DNA from: Bifidobacterium amazonense
Lineage (GTDB): Bacteria; Actinomycetota; Actinomycetes; Actinomycetales; Bifidobacteriaceae
Length of the DNA stretch: 64,000 nucleotides
Direction of reading: 5' to 3'
NCBI RefSeq assembly: GCF_018555435.2
Contig: NZ_JAFEJT020000003.1
Span: 1-64,000, forward strand
The notes beneath the pieces were generated by a model. That model did not search any database. It was not told where the DNA came from and worked only from the letters and a program-made list of their open reading frames with translations. Below are positions 1 to 9,100 of the stretch, piece by piece. A program made the translations under genes and the position numbers. Numbering within the stretch: position 1 is the stretch's first letter; every line of letters starts with the position of its first letter.

Positions 1-1950
1 CGCGTCGACGCCGGCACGTCACGCAACGCGGGCTCCGACAAGCAGACCTACTACAAGCTCACCCTGTCCGGCGGCGACCCCGACTCCGTGCGCGACATGG
101 CCGAAACGCTGTTCTCCGGCGGCGCGGTCGACGGCGACGTGGCGCTCGCCGAGGCGGCCTGCTCCACGCAGGCGTTCCTGCACCTGTGCGAGCTCGGCGT
201 GCCGTTCCCGCGCAACCGCTACGGCGAATACATCGGCTACAAGACCGACCACGACCCGCGCCGCCGCGCCACGTCCGTCGGCCCGTACACGTCCAAGTCG
301 ATGGTCGAGCATCTGCAGAAGGCCGTCGAGGCGAAGGGCATCGAAACGTTCGAATTCTGCCGCGTCGTCGACGTGCTCGTCCACGACGGCCAGGTGATCG
401 GACTGCTCGTGCTCAACCGCCGCGCCGAGCCGGGCACCGACCAGCCGCGCTTCACCGTGTTCCGCACGCCGAACATCGTCTACGCGACCGGCGGCCCGGC
501 GGGCATGTACGCGAACAGCGTGTACCCGAACGGCCAGTGGGGCGCTTCGGGCGCGCCGCTGCGCGCCGGCGCGAAGGGCAAGAACCTGACCGAATGGCAG
601 TTCGGCCTCGCCTCGCTCACCCCGCGCTGGAACGTGTCCGGCACGTACATGCAGGTGCTGCCGCGCTTCGTGTCCACGAACCCGGACGGCTCGGACGAGC
701 GCGAGTTCCTGTCCGAAGCGATCCCGGACTACGGCCGTCAGCTTTCGCTCGTGTTCCTCAAGGGCTACCAGTGGCCGTTCGACATCCGCAAGGCGCGCGA
801 CGGCTCGTCGCTCATCGACCTGCTCGTCTACCGCGAGACCGTGCTGCGCGGCCGTTACGTGTACCTCGACTTCCGCACCAACCCGATGCGCGCCGAGCTT
901 GACGCCGACGCGCTCGACCCGGAGGCGCGCGACTACCTCGACAAGGCCGGCGCGCTGTTCGGCACGCCGATCGAACGCCTGCGCCACATGAACGAGCCCG
1001 CCTACCAGTTCTATCTCGACAAGAACCCGGGCGTCGACCTCGAGAAGGAGATGCTGCGCGTCGACGTGTGCGCCCAGCACAACAACGGCGGCCTCACGAT
1101 CGACCGTTGGTGGCGGTCCAACATCGAAGGCCTGTTCCCGTGCGGCGAGGTCGACGGCGGCCACGGCGTGTACCGTCCGGGCGGCTCGGCGCTCAACGAG
1201 GGCCAGGTCGCGGCGTTGCGCGCGGCGACGTGGATCTCCGCGCATCGCGCGTCCCTGCCGCTGACCGACGACGCCGAGTTCGCCGAGTTCGCCGCCCCTG
1301 TGGTCGGTCATGCGTTCGACCTGCTGGCCGGCGCGTGTGATCGTGCGGCGGAGTCCGGTGCGGAGAACGTCGGCGACTATCTCGACGACGTGCGCCAGCT
1401 GATGAGCGCCAAGGCCGGTCCCGTGCGCAACGTCGACGACGTGCGCGCCGCGCGCGACACGGTCGGCGGCTGGCTCGACGAATACGATCGCACGGTGAGC
1501 GCCTCGGCCAAGTCGCGGCGCAGCATCGACCGCGTGTTCCTCGTGCGCGACATCCTCACCAGCGCGTACACGTACCTCGGCGCGATGGCCGAATACGCCG
1601 AGCACGCGAACAACACGTCGCGCGGATCCGTGCTGTGGACCGACCCGAACGGCAAGCTGCCGGTCAAGGGCTTCGGCCAGGACGCGGACACGCCGATCGA
1701 CCTCGACGACCGGTTCAAGTTCACGCTCGACGGCGGCAGGCTGGACGGCGAGACGCAGGAGACGACGTTCGTGTCGGCCGCGGCCGGTGCGGCTGACGGT
1801 GCTGGCGCTGCTGGTGCCGACGATGCCGGACGTGCGGGCGAGGGCGGTTCGATCGCGTGCGCATGGCGTCTGGTGCGGCCGATCCCGGAGGACGACGACT
1901 TCTTCGAGAACGTGTGGCGCGACTACCGCGAGACCGGCAACGTCGACTGA
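1..1950 (+). CDS. FAD-dependent fumarate reductase/succinate dehydrogenase-like flavoprotein (5' partial)
   Basis: The reading frame is open from base 1, so the true start and the N-terminal FAD-binding GxGxxG region lie upstream of the window. The first visible residues (RVDAGTSRNAGSDKQTYY) resemble the segment after the Rossmann motif in FrdA/SdhA-type flavoproteins. Near the C-terminus of the flavin domain, IEGLFPCGEVDGGHGVYRPG matches the conserved 'GL(Y/F)xxGExxGGxHGxxRxGG' FAD-contact block. A C-terminal domain with an Ala/Gly-rich insert (about nt 1770-1860) follows. The family oxidises or reduces C-C bonds next to a carboxylate or keto group. The substrate is not readable here. The next gene starts 34 bp downstream with its own ribosome binding site, so the two are probably one operon and may act on the same unusual sugar or acid. 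Confidence 0.85.
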   Translation, partial: RVDAGTSRNAGSDKQTYYKLTLSGGDPDSVRDMAETLFSGGAVDGDVALAEAACSTQAFLHLCELGVPFPRNRYGEYIGYKTDHDPRRRATSVGPYTSKSMVEHLQKAVEAKGIETFEFCRVVDVLVHDGQVIGLLVLNRRAEPGTDQPRFTVFRTPNIVYATGGPAGMYANSVYPNGQWGASGAPLRAGAKGKNLTEWQFGLASLTPRWNVSGTYMQVLPRFVSTNPDGSDEREFLSEAIPDYGRQLSLVFLKGYQWPFDIRKARDGSSLIDLLVYRETVLRGRYVYLDFRTNPMRAELDADALDPEARDYLDKAGALFGTPIERLRHMNEPAYQFYLDKNPGVDLEKEMLRVDVCAQHNNGGLTIDRWWRSNIEGLFPCGEVDGGHGVYRPGGSALNEGQVAALRAATWISAHRASLPLTDDAEFAEFAAPVVGHAFDLLAGACDRAAESGAENVGDYLDDVRQLMSAKAGPVRNVDDVRAARDTVGGWLDEYDRTVSASAKSRRSIDRVFLVRDILTSAYTYLGAMAEYAEHANNTSRGSVLWTDPNGKLPVKGFGQDADTPIDLDDRFKFTLDGGRLDGETQETTFVSAAAGAADGAGAAGADDAGRAGEGGSIACAWRLVRPIPEDDDFFENVWRDYRETGNVD

Positions 1951-1984
1951 CCCGTTACCTATACCTATTGCAAAGGAGCCTATT

Positions 1985-2830
1985 ATGACTAATCCGATTC
2001 TGTCGATGAACCAGGCGACCATCAAGTACGCCGACCTGCGCCAGACGCTCGACACGCTTACAGCCGCCGGCTACCAGAGCGTCGGCCTGTGGCGTGAACC
2101 CGTCGAGGCCGTGGGCGTCGAGGAGGCCGTGAAGATGGTCGCCGATTCCGGCCTGCGCGTGTCCACCATGTGCCGCGGCGGCTTCTTCACCATGCCGGAA
2201 GGCGACTCGCGCCGCGCCTCCATCGACGACAACCGTCGTCTGATCGAGGAGACCGCCGCGTTCGGCTGCAAGGTGCTCGTGCTCGTCGTCGGAGGCCTGC
2301 CGGAAGGATCCAAGGATCTCATCGGCGCCCGCGCCCGCATCTCGGACGCACTCGCCGAACTCGAGTCGGACGCGCTCGCCGCGGGCGTGACGCTCGCGAT
2401 CGAACCGCTGCACCCGATGTACTGCACCGACCGCGCGTGCGTCTCGACGCTCGGCCAGGCGCTCGACATCGCCGCCCCGTTCGATCCGAAGGCCGTGGGC
2501 GTGACCGTGGATACGTTCCACATCTTCTGGGATCCGCAGGTGCTCGACTCGATCGCGCGCGCCGGCCATGAGGGCCGCATCGCCACCTATCAGGTGTGCG
2601 ACTATCGCACCCCGTTCGAGAAGGACGTGCTGCTGAGCCGCCACTACATGGGCGAGGGCGTGATCGACTTCAAGTCCCTGACCGAGGCCGTGGCCGCCAC
2701 TGGCTGGCGCGGCGACATCGAATGCGAGATCTTCAACCAGGCCGTCTGGGACACCCCGTTCGACCAGGTCGCCGCCCGCGTCTCCGACGCCTTCGACAAG
2801 GAGGTCGCGCCTTACTGGCCCCAGGCGTGA
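1985..2830 (+). CDS. Sugar phosphate isomerase/epimerase family TIM-barrel protein
   Basis: A 281-residue protein of the xylose-isomerase-like TIM barrel superfamily (AP endonuclease 2 family). The strand-end motifs are LAIEPLHPMY, VGVTVDTFHIFWDP, YQVCDYRTP and IECEIFN, which carry the usual metal-binding Glu, Asp, His and Glu residues. Start ATG 1985 was chosen because AAGGAG lies 8-9 nt upstream; longer versions of the frame run back into the flavoprotein gene. Members are isomerases or epimerases of sugars, inosose or hydroxypyruvate, and the exact substrate is unknown. Pairing with a flavin oxidoreductase suggests an oxidise-then-isomerise step in a catabolic route; this is inference from context only. 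Confidence 0.85.
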   Translation: MTNPILSMNQATIKYADLRQTLDTLTAAGYQSVGLWREPVEAVGVEEAVKMVADSGLRVSTMCRGGFFTMPEGDSRRASIDDNRRLIEETAAFGCKVLVLVVGGLPEGSKDLIGARARISDALAELESDALAAGVTLAIEPLHPMYCTDRACVSTLGQALDIAAPFDPKAVGVTVDTFHIFWDPQVLDSIARAGHEGRIATYQVCDYRTPFEKDVLLSRHYMGEGVIDFKSLTEAVAATGWRGDIECEIFNQAVWDTPFDQVAARVSDAFDKEVAPYWPQA

Positions 2831-2858
2831 CGATTCCCGCTCGGGCAAGCTGCACCGT

Positions 2859-2899
2859 ACGAAGCCGTCGCATCACACCCCGTAATGCGACGGCTTCGT
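2859..2899. terminator. Strong hairpin after the TIM-barrel gene
   Basis: A perfect 15-bp stem (2859-2873 with 2885-2899) encloses an 11-nt loop, 28 bp after the stop codon. No T-run follows, which is common for terminators in high-GC actinobacteria. It also separates the upstream operon from the MarR promoter. Confidence 0.7.
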
Positions 2900-2917
2900 C
2901 GTATGCGACTGAATATC

Positions 2918-2935
2918 TGTCTTACAATGGGACTA
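2918..2935. promoter_or_regulatory. Probable MarR operator/promoter of the regulator gene
   Basis: The 18-mer TGTCTTACAATGGGACTA matches the palindrome in front of the ABC transporter genes (3666-3683, TGTCCCATAATGGGACAA) at 14 of 18 positions. It contains a possible -10 box (TACAAT, 2923-2928) and lies about 30 bp before the MarR start codon, which fits autorepression. Confidence 0.55.
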
Positions 2936-2965
2936 TTGCGAGATGAATGGTCCAAGGAGGCTGGG

Positions 2966-3496
2966 ATGGGTGCGTCTGACGATGGGATGGCTGTTGCCGG
3001 TGTTGCGGGTACGGCGGATGCCGGTGCAATCGCGCCCGCCGCGGCGTCGATTCCCGAACAGCTGGACCGCTTCTTCGAGGAGCTGCGCCGCATCGATGTG
3101 GCGTTCGCCGACTACGGCCGCCGGCTGGGGCTGTCCGACAGCGTGATGTGCGTGCTCGACTATCTCAACGATCATGACGGCGCCTCGCAGAAGGCGATCT
3201 GCGAATACACGATGCTGCCGCGGCAGACGGTCAACAATGTCGTTTCCTCGTTTGTCGAGCAAGGCTATGTGCGGCTCGGCGAGGCGGGCGCCGGGGGAGC
3301 GGGCGACCGGCGCGTCAAGGCGGTCTGGCTCACCGAGGCCGGGAGGCGCTATTGCAACGGGATCATCGCGCCCGAACGTGCGGTCGAATACCGCGCGATG
3401 AGCGAGCTCGACCCATCCGCCCGCGACGCGTTGGTCCGCGGTATGGAGATCTTCGGCGAGGCCTTCCGCCGCCAACTCCGCGAAGTCCGCGTCTGA
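2966..3496 (+). CDS. MarR family transcriptional regulator
   Basis: A 176-residue winged-helix protein. Helix-turn-helix: DGASQKAICEYTMLPRQTVN followed by the recognition-helix end NNVVSSFVEQGYV; the wing contains GAGDRRVKAVWLTEAG, the conserved D-x-R of MarR proteins. Start ATG 2966 has AAGGAGG 5-6 nt upstream; an upstream in-frame ATG at 2885 falls inside the hairpin and operator and is rejected. The N-terminal 30 residues are Ala/Gly-rich and probably disordered. The gene lies directly upstream of two ABC exporter genes, and a matching operator precedes each unit, so it most likely represses itself and the exporter until a ligand binds. The ligand is unknown. Confidence 0.9.
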   Translation: MGASDDGMAVAGVAGTADAGAIAPAAASIPEQLDRFFEELRRIDVAFADYGRRLGLSDSVMCVLDYLNDHDGASQKAICEYTMLPRQTVNNVVSSFVEQGYVRLGEAGAGGAGDRRVKAVWLTEAGRRYCNGIIAPERAVEYRAMSELDPSARDALVRGMEIFGEAFRRQLREVRV

Positions 3497-3657
3497 CGGC
3501 ATCCCCTTCCAAAAGTGGGGATAGTGCGACGCAAAACAGTCGGCCATGCCCGTCAATCATGCCTCAAGACATGTCAACCATCCGCTCGGATTTGGGCAGC
3601 CATGGCCCAGCATCCCATCATCGTTCGTCGACTTGTAGCTCGCGGAACTCGCCGTAA

Positions 3658-3686
3658 TTGACATTTGTCCCATAATGGGACAATAT
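3658..3686 (+). promoter_or_regulatory. Promoter with embedded MarR-type palindrome before the ABC exporter operon
   Basis: TTGACA (3658-3663) and CAATAT (3681-3686) are 17 bp apart. The perfect palindrome TTGTCCCA-TAA-TGGGACAA (3665-3683) fills the spacer, the classic arrangement for a repressor that blocks RNA polymerase. It shares its core with the site before the MarR gene. The rest of the 329-bp gap between marR and the first exporter gene shows no credible gene. Confidence 0.65.
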
Positions 3687-3825
3687 GGGGTGGTGTGCTC
3701 GCGACGAGGACGCTTGCGGGCTCACGACAACGGAAACGAATAAGACCCAGGGCGGGCCGGCGCACCGGATGCGACCGTCCCCGCCGGGCAACGACATAGG
3801 GAACATATAAGGGAGTTGGATATCC

Positions 3826-5724
3826 ATGCGGCTGGTCGCACGCTTCATGAGACCGTACTGGGGGCTGTTCGCGCTGACGTTGGTGCTGCTGTTCTTCGAC
3901 GTGATCGGCGCGCTCGTCATCCCCACGTTCGTGGCCGAGCTGCTCAACGAAAGCGCGTCCGGCGCCACCCTCGACGCGATGATCTCGACCGGCGTGAAGA
4001 TGGGCCTCGCCGCGCTCATCTCCGGCACGGCGGCCGTGGCCGGCGGCTGGTGCTGCTCGCAGCTGACCAGCAAGGTCGGCAAGGACATGCGCATGGCCCT
4101 GTACCGGAAGTCGCTCGACCTGTCGATCTACGACTTCCGCAACTTCGGCACCGCGTCCATCACCACACGCACCATCAACGACATCGTCAACATCCAGCTG
4201 GCCATGACCAACGTCATGGGCATGCTGCTGCCCGTGCCGATCATCTTCGTCATGGCGCTCACGCTGTCGTTCCGCCTCGACGTGGGCATGTCGCTCGGCC
4301 TGCTCGCCGTGATCGCATTCGTGTGCGTCGTCGCGTTCTTCATCATGCGCTCCGCGTCCCCGCTGTTCCGCCGTCTGCAGAAGCTGCTCGACCGCATCGG
4401 CGCCGTGCTGCTCGAAAACCTCACCGGAGTGCGCGTCATCCGCGCGTTCGGCAAGGAGCGGCATGAACGCAACCGCATGGACGAGACGTTCACCGACTAC
4501 GCGGTCACGTCCATCAAGGCGAACCGCCTGTTCGCCAACCTCGACGGCCTCTCGTACTTCGGCATCAACGTGTTCGTCGTCATCGTCTACTTCATGGCCG
4601 GCCCGCGCATCGACGCCGGCGGCTTCCAGATCGGCGACATCACGGCCATCGTCGAATACTCGGTCATGGCGCTCTTCTACCTGATGATGGGCCAGATGGT
4701 CATCATCACCCTGCCGCGCGCCCTCGAATGCTGCGAACGCGTGCGTCTCGTACTCGACCACAGTCCGCAGATCGTCGACCCGGAGCCGGCCAAGACCATC
4801 GACATGGCCGGCCGCAAGCCGCTCGACGACGGCGAGGTGCTCGCGTTCCGCGACGTGACGTTCCGTTTCGCCGACGCGCAGGAGGACGCGCTGAGCCACG
4901 TCAGCTTCACCTGCCGGCGCGGCCAGACCACGGCGATCATCGGCGGCACCGGTTCGGGCAAGTCGACGATCGCGATGCTCGCGCTGCGCTTCCACGACGC
5001 GACGTGGGGCAAGGTCACGCTCGACGGCGTGGACGTGCGCGACATGCGCCAGCACGACCTGCGCACGCGCGTCTCGTACGTGCAGCAGCAGGCATGGCTG
5101 TTCTCCGGCACGATCGCCGACAACCTGCGTTACGGCGACCGCGACGCGAGCCGCGAACGGCTCGATCATGCGATCGACGTCGCGCAGGCGCGCGAATTCG
5201 TCGACTCGCTGCCCGACGGCCTTGACTCGCGCGTCGCACAGGGCGGCACGAACTTCTCCGGCGGCCAGAAGCAGCGACTGTCGATCGCCCGCGCGCTCGT
5301 CGGCGACAGCCAACTGGTCATCTTCGACGACAGTTTCTCCGCGCTCGACTTCCGCACGGACGCGGCATTGCGGCACGCGCTCGCCGAGGAGACCGACGAC
5401 CGTGCGGTGCTCATCATCGCGCAGCGCGTGAGCACGATCCAGCATGCGGATCAGATCGTCGTGCTCTCGGACGGCGAGGTCGCGGGCATCGGCCGGCACG
5501 ACGAGCTGATGCGAACGTGCGCGGTCTACCGCGAGATCGTCGAATCGCAGACGAAGGAGGCATCCGAGACGCAGGATGCGGCCGGTCCGGCGACGGCCGA
5601 CGACGTGGCCGAACTCGCGCGGCGCATCGCACGGCCGGATGCAGCGGACGGTACGACCGCGACGGATGACACTGCGTGCACGACGGACAATACGAACGAT
5701 ACGACGCCGGGAAAGGAGGCGTGA
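3826..5724 (+). CDS. ABC exporter half-transporter A (TMD-NBD fusion, degenerate site)
   Basis: A 632-residue type I ABC exporter subunit. About six membrane helices occupy the first 320 residues, followed by the ATPase domain: Walker A GGTGSGKST (about residue 373), signature FSGGQKQRLS (about 477), Walker B LVIFDDSFSALD (about 497) and a switch His region. The residue after the Walker B Asp is Asp (about 502) instead of the catalytic Glu, so this half carries the degenerate nucleotide site typical of heterodimeric exporters. The start is ATG 3826 with AAGGGAG upstream. It is co-transcribed with the next gene, one base apart, and probably exports a drug, lipid or peptide under MarR control. 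The C-terminal 60 residues are Thr/Asp/Ala-rich and low-complexity. Confidence 0.92.
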   Translation: MRLVARFMRPYWGLFALTLVLLFFDVIGALVIPTFVAELLNESASGATLDAMISTGVKMGLAALISGTAAVAGGWCCSQLTSKVGKDMRMALYRKSLDLSIYDFRNFGTASITTRTINDIVNIQLAMTNVMGMLLPVPIIFVMALTLSFRLDVGMSLGLLAVIAFVCVVAFFIMRSASPLFRRLQKLLDRIGAVLLENLTGVRVIRAFGKERHERNRMDETFTDYAVTSIKANRLFANLDGLSYFGINVFVVIVYFMAGPRIDAGGFQIGDITAIVEYSVMALFYLMMGQMVIITLPRALECCERVRLVLDHSPQIVDPEPAKTIDMAGRKPLDDGEVLAFRDVTFRFADAQEDALSHVSFTCRRGQTTAIIGGTGSGKSTIAMLALRFHDATWGKVTLDGVDVRDMRQHDLRTRVSYVQQQAWLFSGTIADNLRYGDRDASRERLDHAIDVAQAREFVDSLPDGLDSRVAQGGTNFSGGQKQRLSIARALVGDSQLVIFDDSFSALDFRTDAALRHALAEETDDRAVLIIAQRVSTIQHADQIVVLSDGEVAGIGRHDELMRTCAVYREIVESQTKEASETQDAAGPATADDVAELARRIARPDAADGTTATDDTACTTDNTNDTTPGKEA

Positions 5725-5725
5725 C

Positions 5726-7594
5726 ATGAGCAACGACAACTACGAACCGATCGACGGCATGGACGAGGCCGTCATCACCGCGTCCTCAAGCGACGACATC
5801 GAACTGGAGGCCCCGAAGAACGCCTCCGCCACGGCCAAACGACTGTTCGCGCAGCTTAAGGAGCAGCGTGTGCGCCTGGCGGTAGTGGCCGCGTCGATCC
5901 TGCTGTTCACGTTCTTCCACATCGCGGCGCCGATGTACAGCGCGGTCGTGGTCGACGCGATCTGGACGGCCGTGCAGGAGGCGTGGAAGGCCGGCACGCC
6001 GTACGCGATCGAATGGAGCGCGGGCGGCATCGGCTGGCCGATCCTGATCCTGGCGGTCCTGTACCTCGGCGAGGCCGCGTTCTACTACCTGCAGTCGTAC
6101 CTGATGGCGTCGGTGGCCGAAAACCTCAACCTGAGCCTGCGCAAGCAGATCAGCGCGAAGATCCAACGGCTGCCGCTGCGCTTCTTCGACCGCAACAAGC
6201 CGGGCGAAGTGCTCAGCAAGGTCACCAACGACCTCGACCGCATCAGCGAGGTCATGCAGACCGGCCTGCTGCGCCTGATCACCGCGATCACGACGATCAC
6301 CGGCTCGCTGGTGATCATGATCTGCTATTCGTGGCTGCTCACGCTCGTGTTCCTGTGCTTCATGGCGTTCAGCCTGTGGGTCACCAAGCTCGTGGCGAAG
6401 AAGAACCTCGAGGTCGCCTCCCTCAGGCAGGAGACCGTCGGCGAGCTGACGGGCCTTGCGGAGGAATACTACAAGGGCCGCAACATCATCAAGGCGTACA
6501 ACCGCGAGGCCGACAGCATCGCCGCGATGGAGGACGCCGCCGAACGCACCCGCCGCGCCGCGCAGACCGCCGACTTCATCACCATGTCCGTCAACCCGCT
6601 CATCCGCATGATCTCGCGCTTCTCGCAGATGTTCGTGATGGTGCTCGCCGGATGGATGGTGATCGGCGGACGCATGAGCGTGGGCGTGGCGCAGGCGTTC
6701 TTCCAGTACGTGATCCAGGTGAGCGAGCCGATGACCGAGGCGAGCTACATGATCAACTCGCTGCAGTCGGCGCTCGCCTCCGCGGAGCGTACGTTCGAAC
6801 TGCTCGACGAGGACGAGGAACGGCCCGACCCGACGCCGGACGTTGCGGCGCATGCCGTCGAGCCGGTGCGCGGCCGCGTAGTCTTCGACCACGTGCGCTT
6901 CGGATACGACCCGGACAAGCCGCTGATGAAGGACGTGAGCTTCGTCGCCGAACCCGGACGCAAGATCGCGATCGTCGGCACGACGGGCGCGGGCAAGACC
7001 ACGCTGATCAACCTGCTCATGCGCTTCTACGAGATCGACGGCGGACGGATCACGCTCGACGGGGTGTCCACCGCGGATATGACGCGCGGCGAACTGCGCC
7101 GCGAATTCGGCATGGTATTGCAGGACACGTGGCTGTTCGGCGGCACCGTGGCCGAAAACCTCGCCTACGGTCGGCCGGACGCGACGCGCGACGAGATCGT
7201 GGAGGCCGCGAAGGCCGCGCGTGCGGACTATTTCATCCGCACGCTGCCGCACGGCTACGACACGATGCTCGACAACGAGGCCGGCAACCTGTCCGTCGGG
7301 CAGCGCCAGCTGCTCACCATCGCGCGCGTGTTCCTCGCCGACCCGCCGATCCTGATTCTGGACGAGGCGACCAGTTCGGTCGACACACGCACCGAGGCGG
7401 AGATCGGCAAGGCGATGGCCCGGCTCATGGCCGGTCGCACGAGCTTCGTGATCGCGCACCGTCTGTCCACCATCCGCGACGCCGACCTGATCCTGTACAT
7501 GGAGCACGGCGACATCGTCGAAATGGGCGACCACCACAGCCTCCTCGACGCCGGAGGCCGCTACGCCGCCCTCTACAACTCCCAGTTCGCGTAA
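5726..7594 (+). CDS. ABC exporter half-transporter B (TMD-NBD fusion, canonical site)
   Basis: A 622-residue partner of the preceding subunit. An N-terminal acidic extension of about 40 residues precedes the six-helix membrane domain, followed by an ATPase domain with Walker A GTTGAGKTT (about residue 418), signature LSVGQRQLL (about 522) and Walker B ILILDEATSSVD with the catalytic Glu at about 547. The signature has Val instead of Gly (LSVGQ), which is frequent in the consensus half of heterodimers. ATG 5726 follows the previous stop by one base, and GGAAAGGAGG lies upstream. The pair should form one asymmetric exporter with one competent ATP site. Confidence 0.92.
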   Translation: MSNDNYEPIDGMDEAVITASSSDDIELEAPKNASATAKRLFAQLKEQRVRLAVVAASILLFTFFHIAAPMYSAVVVDAIWTAVQEAWKAGTPYAIEWSAGGIGWPILILAVLYLGEAAFYYLQSYLMASVAENLNLSLRKQISAKIQRLPLRFFDRNKPGEVLSKVTNDLDRISEVMQTGLLRLITAITTITGSLVIMICYSWLLTLVFLCFMAFSLWVTKLVAKKNLEVASLRQETVGELTGLAEEYYKGRNIIKAYNREADSIAAMEDAAERTRRAAQTADFITMSVNPLIRMISRFSQMFVMVLAGWMVIGGRMSVGVAQAFFQYVIQVSEPMTEASYMINSLQSALASAERTFELLDEDEERPDPTPDVAAHAVEPVRGRVVFDHVRFGYDPDKPLMKDVSFVAEPGRKIAIVGTTGAGKTTLINLLMRFYEIDGGRITLDGVSTADMTRGELRREFGMVLQDTWLFGGTVAENLAYGRPDATRDEIVEAAKAARADYFIRTLPHGYDTMLDNEAGNLSVGQRQLLTIARVFLADPPILILDEATSSVDTRTEAEIGKAMARLMAGRTSFVIAHRLSTIRDADLILYMEHGDIVEMGDHHSLLDAGGRYAALYNSQFA

Positions 7595-7603
7595 CTGCCG
7601 GCG

Positions 7604-7810
7604 GAGCCTCGGCCGTCCTGCAATTATGGACGGGCTTCGCCCGCGTTGTGTTGGCTCGCCTGTCGGCTCGCACATCGCCTACAAGCAGCTCTGCTGTTTG
7701 CTTCACGGCGATGTCCTCACTGAGGGGGCTCCCGACGAAGTCGGGTGGGGAGCTCGCGGTCGCAGGCCGCCAACAACACGGCATCGCGTGCAGCGCGATT
7801 CCGAAGATGT
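7604..7810 (+). repeat. Composite dispersed intergenic repeat (units B then A)
   Basis: This is almost the whole 315-bp gap between the exporter and the permease gene. The first part (7604-7697, beginning AGCCTCGG) recurs at 9501-9592 at roughly 80% identity by eye. The second part (about 7706-7800) recurs at about 55510-55601 and, inverted, at about 55275-55380. Both include the strings CTCACTGAGGG, GCCGCCAACAACAC and GCGATTCCGA or close variants. No coding capacity is apparent. It looks like a mobile, hairpin-rich non-coding element. Confidence 0.65.
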
Positions 7811-7909
7811 CCATATAGCGTAGGGCGGGATATGGGGGAGTGGCTTGCGGCGTATGCTCGCTGAGGTTGCGCCGTCGGGCGGCGCTCGGATGCGAAGGAG
7901 GATGTGCGC

Positions 7910-8860
7910 ATGATCGCTGGGTTTTCGGTGCTGACGCTGTTCCTGATCCTGCTGGCCGGCATCGGCGCGGGATTCGTCGGATACGCGGTGGGCGCGTCGT
8001 CGCTCGTCTCGTATCCGGCGCTGCTCGCGCTCGGCATTCCGCCCGTGCTCGCCAACGCGAGCAACACGGTCGGCGTGGTCGGCACCGGCATTGGCGGATT
8101 GATGGGTGCGCGCAAGGAACTGGCCGGACAGACGCTGCGCTCCGCTGTCTATATCGCGATCGGCGCGGTCGGCGGCATCTTCGGCGCGCTCCTGCTGCTC
8201 GGACTCGACCCGAGCGTGTTCGAATTCCTCGCGCCCGCGCTCATCCTGTTCAGCGCGCTGATGATCGCATTCAACCCGCGCGGCCGCATGCAGGCCAAGC
8301 AGGCCGCGCGCGACGCGCAGGCCCAGCTCGCCGCAATGCAGGATGCCGGGCAGGATGCCGGGCAGGATGCGGCCGAGGCAGGTGCGCCGAGCCTGACGAC
8401 CGGTACCGTTGCCGCGACCACGAAGACGGGCTCATCCGGTACATCATCCGCAGCAAAGGCGACCAATCCGGAGGACCAACCCGTGCAGCCCATGCGACAG
8501 GACTCGTGGGGGGTGTGGCTCGGCGTGGTCGCCGTGGCCGTATACAGCGGCTACTTCGGCGCGGGTGCAGGCACGGTGGCGCTCGCCGTGCTCGACGCGG
8601 CCAACATCGGCCCGTTCCATAAGATCAACGCGCTCAAGACGCTCATCGGCACGGGCGCGAACATCACCGCATCCGTCGTGTTCATCGTCAAGGGTGTGGT
8701 CAACTGGCCCGCCGCGATCATGCTGTGCATCGGATGCTTCATCGGCGGCTACATCGCCCCGCCGATCACCCGCAAGATCCCCGCCAACGTGATGCGCGCC
8801 GCCGCCGTCATCGCCGGCATCGTGCTCACGCTCGACCTCGCCGTCAAAACCTATCTGTGA
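7910..8860 (+). CDS. TauE/SafE (DUF81) family membrane permease
   Basis: A 316-residue integral membrane protein with two homologous halves of about four helices each, joined by a long hydrophilic Ala/Gln/Thr-rich linker (about residues 125-195, with a short repeat DAGQDAGQDAAE). Family features are GAGFVGYAVGASSLVSYPALLALGIPP in the first half and YSGYFGAGAGTVALAVLDA in the second (key residues only; each half carries a G-x-G-x-G loop). Members export sulfite, sulfoacetate or related small anions. ATG 7910 was chosen over GTG 7904 because GAAGGAGG ends 8-9 nt before it. It lies beside a sulfur-amino-acid block, which would fit a sulfur-anion role, but the linkage is only positional. Confidence 0.85.
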   Translation: MIAGFSVLTLFLILLAGIGAGFVGYAVGASSLVSYPALLALGIPPVLANASNTVGVVGTGIGGLMGARKELAGQTLRSAVYIAIGAVGGIFGALLLLGLDPSVFEFLAPALILFSALMIAFNPRGRMQAKQAARDAQAQLAAMQDAGQDAGQDAAEAGAPSLTTGTVAATTKTGSSGTSSAAKATNPEDQPVQPMRQDSWGVWLGVVAVAVYSGYFGAGAGTVALAVLDAANIGPFHKINALKTLIGTGANITASVVFIVKGVVNWPAAIMLCIGCFIGGYIAPPITRKIPANVMRAAAVIAGIVLTLDLAVKTYL

Positions 8861-9100
8861 CGTCGGCGTTAGGGGATTGCGCCAGCCAACGGTCTTCTGC
8901 ATTTAGTTCCCTGCATTTCCCATGACCGGGTTCATTGCCAAGGATGTCTGTCCCTGCCGAGGAATCGCGCTGCGTGCGATGCCAAAACCGTGAGAACATG
9001 CCATCAGCGCAGCGGAATGGTCGAAGCGTCGGCGGGGTGTTGCGATGATCCGCGTCAATACAATCGGCGTCAATGTAGGAACCACTTCAAAATGTATGGT

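Noticed and set aside
19..2055. Long open frame (678 residues) on the minus strand opposite the flavoprotein
   Set aside because: Its composition is Arg/Val/Ala/His-rich with no domain, as expected for the antisense of a GC-rich gene; the plus-strand frame encodes a recognisable flavoprotein.
3574..5739. 721-residue minus-strand frame opposite the first ABC exporter gene
   Set aside because: Low-complexity Arg/Asp/His-rich translation; the plus strand has full Walker A, signature and Walker B motifs.
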